Assembly: GCA_900312665.1 (NCBI GenBank)
Contig: ONZQ02000008.1
Location: forward strand, 992,001-1,056,000
DNA length: 64,000 bases
Origin: Cephalotrichum gorgonifer
Lineage: Eukaryota > Ascomycota > Sordariomycetes > Microascales > Microascaceae
Reading direction: 5' to 3'
Notes under the pieces: model-generated
What the model was told of the DNA's origin: nothing
Seen by the model: only the letters and a program-made list of their open reading frames with translations
Databases searched by the model: none
Part shown: piece by piece, positions 58,426 to 64,000 of the stretch
How positions within the stretch are numbered: the first letter of the stretch is position 1
Layout of the letters: every line of letters starts with the position of its first letter
Translations under genes and position numbers: made by a program

Positions 58426-58500
58426 CGACTCGGGCAGAGACTTCTTGAGGATCTGGTACGGGGCGGCGGCGAACTGGAAGTCGGCATGAGGATGCCCGTA
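58426..58500 (-). pseudogene. captured fragment of the EDC4 gene
   Basis: The - strand matches EDC4 at about 42051-42129, including CATCCTCATGCCGACTTCCA and GCCCCGTACCAGATCCTCAA, with a few mismatches and one 3-bp deletion. Translated, it keeps YGHPHADFQ--AAPYQILKK of the EDC4 N-terminal region. It is in the opposite orientation to its donor, which lies 16 kb away, and is separated from the LYS9 fragment by about 21 bp. Confidence 0.93.
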
Positions 58501-58690
58501 ACACCTCGGAGACGCCAATCTCTGGCCATTTTGATTGACCAGTTTCCCGCAACGCGCGCCTCGGAGGCGCCAGTCTCGGTCAATCGATTGACCCGTTTCC
58601 TGAGACCTCAGATGTCGTATCTGGGATGGCAGGTATCAATAACTTATTCCCTCCTACTTCCGCCTCCTAGCCCAATTCATTGAACTAACT

Positions 58691-59169
58691 TTCCGCTTGA
58701 GTGTCCCAAGGCCGGAATTGGCCGGTGACACCTGCCCACACGCCTGTACGCCAGCTGCGCACTCTCGTCAGGAAGTCCGTTGGGCTTCTAGGGATTTAGG
58801 GATGGTAGGAGTGTCCCAGTTGTGATGGATTAATCATCGCCACAAGTTTGCAGTCTCTTGCGGTCAAGACATGCGGCCTTGGTTGTACCTTCCTTGCTTC
58901 TCCATAAAATACTACTCGTACGAGTACAAGTGGTAGGAAAGGCCTAACTCTGATTTGTCCAAGGTTTTCGCCGATCTACGGAGTCATTGTCCAACTTTTT
59001 TACCCCTCCACGCTTTACCCCTCCATACGCTAACTCACGCCGAACCCCGTACCGCCCCGTCATTCCCGGTTCTCTTCGTCGACGTGAGCGCATCTCTGCA
59101 ACTAATTCTCTACACCATTCTACAACAACTATTTTTCAAAGACAAATATATTCTCCTCTACCGCCCAAA
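58691..59169. promoter_or_regulatory. LYS9 upstream region
   Basis: This should contain the LYS9 promoter. A 14-bp perfect palindrome TACTCGTACGAGTA lies at 58913-58926, about 245 bp before the ATG. No perfect TGACTCA was found; GGAGTCA at about 58979-58985 has one mismatch. The 60 bases before the ATG are a CT- and A-rich leader. Confidence 0.45.
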
Positions 59170-61168
59170 ATGGCTCCTAACATTCTCATGCTGTAAGCTC
59201 CCAATTGGTCCTTTTATCGCTTAGCTTCCAAAGCTAACACCGTTACAAGCGGGTCTGGTTTCGTGACCAAGCCCACCCTCGATTTCCTGACCGATGCTGG
59301 CATGAACGTCACCGTTGGTAAGTCTCCTAAAGCTCGAACCAATCGACTCCCTCCCTTGGCCTACCTGCGCGCTCCTAACACACACGCGTAACTTAGCCTG
59401 TAGGACCCTTGAGGCGTCGAAGAAGCTCGCCGCCGGCATCAAGAACACCAACCCCATCTCCCTCGACGCGAACAACCCCGAGGCCCTCGACGCCGAGGTC
59501 GCCAAGCACGACCTGGTCATCAGCCTGATCCCCTACACCCACCACGCGACCGTCATTAAGTCCGCCATCCGCCAGAAGAAGAATGTCGTCACTACCAGCT
59601 ACGTCTCTCCCGCCATGATGGAGCTTGACCAGGCCGCCAAGGAGGCCGGCATCACCGTCATGAACGAGATTGGGGTAAGCTACCCGCCGGGAAAAACATA
59701 TCGGGGTGGGGGTTTTGGTACTAATCGGACTATCTGTAGCTCGACCCTGGTGTGGACCACCTCTACGCCGTCAAGGTGATCGAGGAGGTGCACAACGCGG
59801 GGGGAAAGATCCTGTCTTTCCTTTCCTACTGCGGTGGGCTCCCCGCCCCCGAGAACTCCGGCAACCCGCTCGGCTACAAGTGAGTGACCCTTCCGCCCCT
59901 TCTCGACATCCTTGATCTCGGAGTTCGGACCTTTGTCTAAAGCGGTACTAATGCGAATTCTACAGGTTCTCGTGGTCGTAAGTAATCCCTCCCTTTGCTC
60001 ACTTTTTCCGGCCGACTTCGGATATACTATCCCCCCAAGGGGTTTTCGGCGCAGTGGTTCTTACACGACAGGTCTGAAGTGCTCGCGGTGTCCTCCTCGC
60101 TCTGAGGAATGCTGCAAGCTTCTGGGAGGGAGGAAAGGTCGTCAACGTCGCTGGTCCCGGTACGCTAGTTGCATTTCTCTGCCATCGAAGATCTTTTCGA
60201 CCCATACTAATACCGCCTCAACAGATCTGATGGACGTTGCCAAGCCCTACCACATCTACCCTGGTCAGCCTACCTCGTCTGCTCTGCCCTGTTCCCGGTG
60301 TTGAGTACTAAATGGCCCCAGGTTATGCTTTCGTCGCCTATCCCAACCGTGACTCGACCCCATACAAGGAGCGGTACAACATCCCCGAGGCCCAGACCAT
60401 CATCCGAGGTGTAAGATACTCCTTTTTCGCCTAACTCTAAATGCTTTTTTTTTAGAGTGAAGACTGACATTTCCGCGCCGTAGACCATGCGGTATGCCGG
60501 CTGGCCTGAGTTCGCCAAGGCCATTGTCGACGTCGGCTTCCTCAGCGACGAGGAGCAGAGCTTCCTGAAGGAGCCCATCCCCTGGAAGGAGGCCACCCAG
60601 AAGATCGTGGGCGCTCCCTCGTCATCCGAGGAGGATCTCATCAGCACGATCGTGTCAAAGATCAAGTTCAAGGACCAGGAGGAGAAGGACCGCATCGTGT
60701 CGGGCTTCAAGTGGCTCGGCGTCTTCTCAGACGACAAGATCGACCCCAGGGGAACCCCCCTGGACGTCCTGTGCGCCAACCTCGAGAAGCTGATGCAGTT
60801 CGAGGAGGGTGAGCGCGACATGGTCATGCTCCAGCACAAGTTCGAGATCGAGCACAAGGATGGCAGCCGCGAGACCAGGACCTCCACCCTTTGCGAGTAC
60901 GGTGCTCCCACGGGCTCCGGCGGACCCTCGGCGATGGCGAGGCTCGTTGGTATCCCCTGCGCTGTTGCCGTCCAGCTTGTCCTTGACGGAACCATCTCCG
61001 ACAAGGGCATCCTCGCCCCCATGAACTCCAAGATCAACGACCCGTTGATCAAGGAGCTCAAGAAATACGGGTAAGCTAATCTTGATTTCTACCACCCCCC
61101 CCTTTACAGAGGCCTATTAACTAACAATAACTGTTAGAATTGAGTGTGTTGAGAAGGTTATCGCGTAA
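59170..61168 (+). CDS. LYS9: saccharopine reductase (NADP+, L-glutamate-forming saccharopine dehydrogenase)
   Basis: The penultimate step of the fungal alpha-aminoadipate lysine pathway: condenses aminoadipate semialdehyde with glutamate to form saccharopine. Ten exons fit in phase: 59170-59192, 59250-59317, 59397-59674, 59740-59879, 59966-59977, 60080-60159, 60225-60263, 60322-60410, 60484-61070 and 61138-61168, giving 448 aa, the usual length. The N-terminus MAPNILMLGSGFVTKPTLDF has the GxGxx(K/P) nucleotide-binding start. ACRTLEASKKLAAG, VISLIPYTHHATVIKSAIRQ, MNEIGLDPGVDHLYAVKVIE, LSYCGGLPAPENSGNPLGYK and FSWSSARGVLLALRNAASFW follow. AKPYHIYPGYAFVAYPNRDS, GTMRYAGWPEFAKAIVDVGF and GIECVEKVIA complete it. 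Exon 5 is a 12-nt micro-exon. The acceptor at 60079 was picked because it restores SSARGVLLA. Confidence 0.96.
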
Positions 61169-61978
61169 AGCGGTATATCTTATCACTCGGATAAAAAATC
61201 ACGGGCTGCGTATAACTCGTTTACACAATAAAAGGGGTGAACTGGATTGTAGAGCAGGGAAATCTCTAGAATAGCAAGGCGTAGATATGAAATAGCTCCA
61301 TGGAGTTACTATTTTCGCCGTCCAGTGAACTTCGCCGACTTTGGAAGGACAACGCTCGTGGTATGCGTGCTTGTATGAACCATGTTCCATTCTGGAGCCA
61401 GCTGCCAGTAATAGCACTTTTGTCTCTGTAGGCTGGAGGCGAACTTGGAGATTAGATAAATATGATCACGTGATCTAACCGTCAATCCCGCAGGGTGCTC
61501 TCGAGATCCTGATCATATCCAATCCTTAATAATCATCCTGCAATCCACCTTCAATCCAACTGCATTTCGACATAACCGTCGTCCACCCAAAGCCATCAGT
61601 TTTCACGTGATAATCAAGATCTGATATCTCGACCCAGCAAACGAAACATTTTCAAAGCACAGCAATTAACCCGATACGTTAGCCGTCCGGCCACGCCGCA
61701 CCCAGAACTCTCCGACGACCAACCCGATAACCGCATACAATACCGCATCTTGTCACCGTCCCATCTTGGAGTGGCGCTCCAAGGCTGCCTGTACGTCTGC
61801 GACAGTCGCGTCCCGTCCTCCCGTCCTCGAAGCCCGCGCACACCCTGCCACGTCCTACTTCCTGGCCCGCTCATCTCCGCGACTAACCTCGATTGTATGA
61901 TAGACCCTGGCGCCGACTCATCTTATCCAGAGACGCGACGACGCCCTAGGCCAGGGGCGGGGCGGGTCCTCCTGGGGT
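61169..61978. promoter_or_regulatory. promoter and leader of the right-edge gene
   Basis: There is no ATG between about 61580 and 61895. A leader intron is likely at 61791-61901 (GTACGT donor, GACTAAC branch point, GATAG acceptor); removing it deletes the out-of-frame ATG at 61896 and makes 61979 the first start codon. CACGTGA at 61604-61610 is an E-box-type word. Confidence 0.45.
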
Positions 61979-64000
61979 ATGCATCACCTCTCCGAGTACT
62001 CGAGCTTTGAAGTGGTCTTCTTCTTCCGCCTCGCCGACAAGCACAGCCACAATATCGACCTCGTCTCCGCCATACTCAGGAGCCACCCGCTCGTTACCGA
62101 GGAGAAGGGCTACAATGCGGACCGTCTGACGTCCGCGGCGCTCCTCAACCTTGCGAGGCAGCTACTAGAGGAGGACCACAGGATCCAGTTGGGGTTGGGC
62201 GGCGGAGCTCCCTCCGCCACGGCCGCTGCCGCTGCGCGCCTTCTCAATTTCTCCGGACCCCCGCCCGAGGACGAGAAGGTTGCGGAAGCCGCGATCGAGC
62301 GCATCTGGCTCCGGTCATGGAAGCGCCTCTCCGATGATCTCGTGAAGTCCGTGAAGGAATGCGACGAGAAGGCGAATAACGTGCGCAAGCAGGTTGAAGA
62401 GATTAAAGCTCTCGACGAACCGAACCGTGCGGCGGCGGCGGCGGCTGCGATAGCGAGGCCCCCGGCTGGTTTCCCTCCTCCTACGAGGAATGGCGTGCAA
62501 GCTGGTGCGCAACACCCCATCCACGATGCCAAAACCCTCGCCCGCGCTGGAGCCTCACCACTCGCGGCACCCGGGCCCGAAGTTGTCAAGAAAGGCCCCA
62601 GTCCTCTACCCTCCCAGGCGCATGGTCCAAAGAAGGAGGCTGCGCCTCTGGCCCCGCGGGTTCCCCAGCCGCAGCAGGGCCAGCCTCTCCGGCCTATTCA
62701 GCCGATGGCCGCTGCGGCGAAGCCTGTCGAACCCGTTCGATCGAACGGTGCCGGCCAGGTCCTTCAAGCGCCACCCGGCGTGTCACAGTCTCTCTCCCCG
62801 GTACCCCAACCTGTCCGGCCGGTATCACCATCGGCCACGACACCCAAGGTGGCCCCGTCCGACGCAGCTGCCAAGCCGAAGCAACCTGCCAATGCGACGC
62901 CACAAACGCCGGTGCCGCCGCCCTTGAAGTGGGAGACGCCGTATCAGGGCCCTCCGCAAAATGCCGCCCAACGGCCTCCCCCAGCGGGCACAACGAGGAT
63001 TGCGCCCGCTCAGCCTCCCCAAGCAGGGCAGCCCTCGAAATGGCCGCCATCCCCCCTCCCCTCGCAACCGGCCACCCCCGTCCCAGCAACAGGTGCGGTG
63101 TCAGTAGCACCACAACCGCAACAGCAACAGCAACCACAACCACAACCACAACCACGCCCAGTTGCTACCCCCGCTGTCCTCGCTCCTCCTCAACCAGTTG
63201 GTCAACCCACTGGCTCTCAGACCCAGACTGTCCCTGGGACACCCACGCCGACCCCTGGGCCCACTACTCCTATGCCCGCCACCCAAGCTCCACAACACCC
63301 TCGTCCTCCCCCGCCCACAACGGTAGCGCCGACCCCCGCCGCCCAACCATCATTCCAGCCCATTACAACGCCGGCAGCAAAACAGAAGCAGACGGCGGCA
63401 CTGCAGAAGCCCCTGCAGAAGCTCAGTCCCGCCGTTTCTACGCCACAAGGGCCCAAAACACCCGTGCCAGTGCCGGTGCCAGGCTCTCACCTCTCTCAAA
63501 AGCCGGTGCAAACTCCCACCAAGTTCCCGCCGTTCCCACCCACCTTACAAATCCCTTCTCCCGCCCAACCCCAGGCTCTTCAGGCGAAGCCAGGGACGGC
63601 AGCAAAGCCTATCGCAGCGAAGCCCACTCCAGCAAAGCCCATCGCCCCCGAACCTACGGCACACCCTACTCCCCATATCCCTCCGCCTGTCACGGAGCAA
63701 CCACTCTTACGGTCTACCGCAATAGCAACTCTGCAGAAGCGACTGAGCAATATCCGTTCCGCTTCGCTATCAGCACCTCAGTCGCCCCAGACCCCCCAGC
63801 CTGTTACGCCCTCATTCCCGAAGACCGGGCATTCTACCAAGTGGGTGGTTGATTCCACGCCATCTACTCCCGGCCAGCTGGACGTGAGCGTTAGTGACCT
63901 GCCTAGTCCTGCTTACGAACAAATTACAAGTCCCGTACGGAAACATGCCGTTCTCCCGCCCTCCACGCCGCAGCCAGGGGCGAAGCAGCGGCCGAAGGTG
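61979..64000 (+). CDS. long Pro/Gln-rich protein, truncated by the window edge
   Basis: The frame is open for all 674 codons to the last base, with no stop, so the 3' end is missing. MHHLSEYSSFEVVFFFRLAD opens a helical, folded-looking region (HNIDLVSAILRSHPLVTEEK, LTSAALLNLARQLLEEDHRI, ERIWLRSWKRLSDDLVKSVK, ECDEKANNVRKQVEEIKALD). From about residue 170 the protein is disordered, dominated by Pro, Gln, Ala, Thr and Lys, with a PQPQ run near residues 380-395 and PKTPVPVPVP-like stretches. This layout suits a nuclear or cytoskeletal scaffold, but I do not recognise the family. The start was chosen as the first ATG after the likely leader intron. Confidence 0.7.
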   Translation, partial: MHHLSEYSSFEVVFFFRLADKHSHNIDLVSAILRSHPLVTEEKGYNADRLTSAALLNLARQLLEEDHRIQLGLGGGAPSATAAAAARLLNFSGPPPEDEKVAEAAIERIWLRSWKRLSDDLVKSVKECDEKANNVRKQVEEIKALDEPNRAAAAAAAIARPPAGFPPPTRNGVQAGAQHPIHDAKTLARAGASPLAAPGPEVVKKGPSPLPSQAHGPKKEAAPLAPRVPQPQQGQPLRPIQPMAAAAKPVEPVRSNGAGQVLQAPPGVSQSLSPVPQPVRPVSPSATTPKVAPSDAAAKPKQPANATPQTPVPPPLKWETPYQGPPQNAAQRPPPAGTTRIAPAQPPQAGQPSKWPPSPLPSQPATPVPATGAVSVAPQPQQQQQPQPQPQPRPVATPAVLAPPQPVGQPTGSQTQTVPGTPTPTPGPTTPMPATQAPQHPRPPPPTTVAPTPAAQPSFQPITTPAAKQKQTAALQKPLQKLSPAVSTPQGPKTPVPVPVPGSHLSQKPVQTPTKFPPFPPTLQIPSPAQPQALQAKPGTAAKPIAAKPTPAKPIAPEPTAHPTPHIPPPVTEQPLLRSTAIATLQKRLSNIRSASLSAPQSPQTPQPVTPSFPKTGHSTKWVVDSTPSTPGQLDVSVSDLPSPAYEQITSPVRKHAVLPPSTPQPGAKQRPKV

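Larger units (their letters stand above)
57450..58690. repeat. decayed tandem array of a small gene with three flanking modules
   Basis: Three related modules (around 57455-57555, 57985-58100 and 58610-58690) share CTCGCCCCTC...ATTCATAGAAC, and the first two also share CGCAAGCTCCTCGGAGCGC-like sequence. Between them sit two diverged copies of a small gene: copy A (57642-58000) and copy B (about 58125-58640). Matching segments include the CAGAATAGAGC-GTGTAA end of exon 1, the GAAxTGGAAxCACxC start of exon 2, and GGCGCCAxTCTCGGT. The last module of copy B is itself partly doubled (58505-58560 and 58560-58610). Copy B is split by foreign sequence at about 58265-58500. Confidence 0.75.

Noticed and set aside
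58265..58505. Processed retro-copy of LYS9 or EDC4 mRNA
   Set aside because: The LYS9 piece includes the intron donor bases GTGA instead of continuing into exon 5, and there is no poly-A tract; a cDNA origin does not fit.
57450..58690. CRISPR-like or satellite array
   Set aside because: The repeats are few, long, diverged and gene-like, with irregular spacing; nothing resembles a short direct-repeat/spacer pattern.
62929..63852. 307-codon frame inside the right-edge gene
   Set aside because: It overlaps the continuous 61979-64000 frame in another phase. The longer frame has helical domain sequence at its start and no stop, so this one is a by-product of Pro/Gln-rich DNA.

Overview
The window looks like a piece of a nuclear chromosome from a filamentous ascomycete (Pezizomycotina, probably Sordariomycetes). 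Genes are GC-rich and most carry short introns with GTAAGT/GTACGT donors, CTAAC-type branch points and CAG/TAG acceptors. Both tRNA genes have introns. Protein content is typical of moulds: Set3C WD40 subunit, Bud6, EDC4/Ge-1, TAF10, ERD2, saccharopine reductase, a GH5 endoglucanase, a pepsin-like protease and MFS/TDT transporters. There is no operon structure; genes lie on both strands, separated by 0.4-3.5 kb.

Layout. 1-2.2 kb is gene-poor. 2.2-8.9 kb holds three + strand genes: a SIF2/TBL1-like WD40 protein, a NuiA-like (nuclease A inhibitor) domain protein, and anthranilate synthase component I with a perfect TGACTCA cross-pathway-control site upstream. 9.6-19.9 kb is on the - strand: a DHA1 drug-efflux MFS protein, a myo-inositol-type MFS transporter broken by a 20-N gap, and Bud6. 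21.3-24.8 kb has a hypothetical protein with a DDL repeat, tRNA-Asp(GTC) and a nine-exon GH5 endoglucanase. 25.9-35.0 kb has mitochondrial uS19, TAF10, the KDEL receptor ERD2, a Tc1-like helix-turn-helix protein without a transposase catalytic domain, a UBL-WLM metalloprotease and a secreted LicD-family protein. 35-41.2 kb is gene-poor, with a 637-N gap and one small membrane protein. 41.2-54.6 kb has EDC4/Ge-1, two small hypothetical proteins, a TDT-family transporter with tRNA-Val(AAC) antisense inside its last intron, and a secreted aspartic protease. 54.6-59.1 kb is gene-poor and contains a decayed tandem repeat. 59.2-64 kb has saccharopine reductase (LYS9) and a long Pro/Gln-rich gene that runs off the right edge.

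The most unusual locus is 57.4-58.7 kb. Two degenerate tandem copies of a small two-exon gene lie between three copies of a flanking module. The second copy is interrupted by about 240 bp that contain a 122-bp near-copy of the LYS9 gene (59762-59883, same strand) and, next to it, a roughly 75-bp near-copy of the EDC4 gene (about 42051-42129, opposite strand). Both donors are in this window, 1.4 and 16 kb away. This looks like templated patchwork insertion or host-gene capture at a break. A second genome-specific feature is a set of GTAC-based palindromes (for example CCAAGTAC-GGA-GTACTTGG) scattered mainly through intergenic DNA.

Most exon boundaries were worked out by hand from splice signals, reading-frame phase and recalled family sequences. 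Where total lengths are given, the exon phases add up to whole codons.
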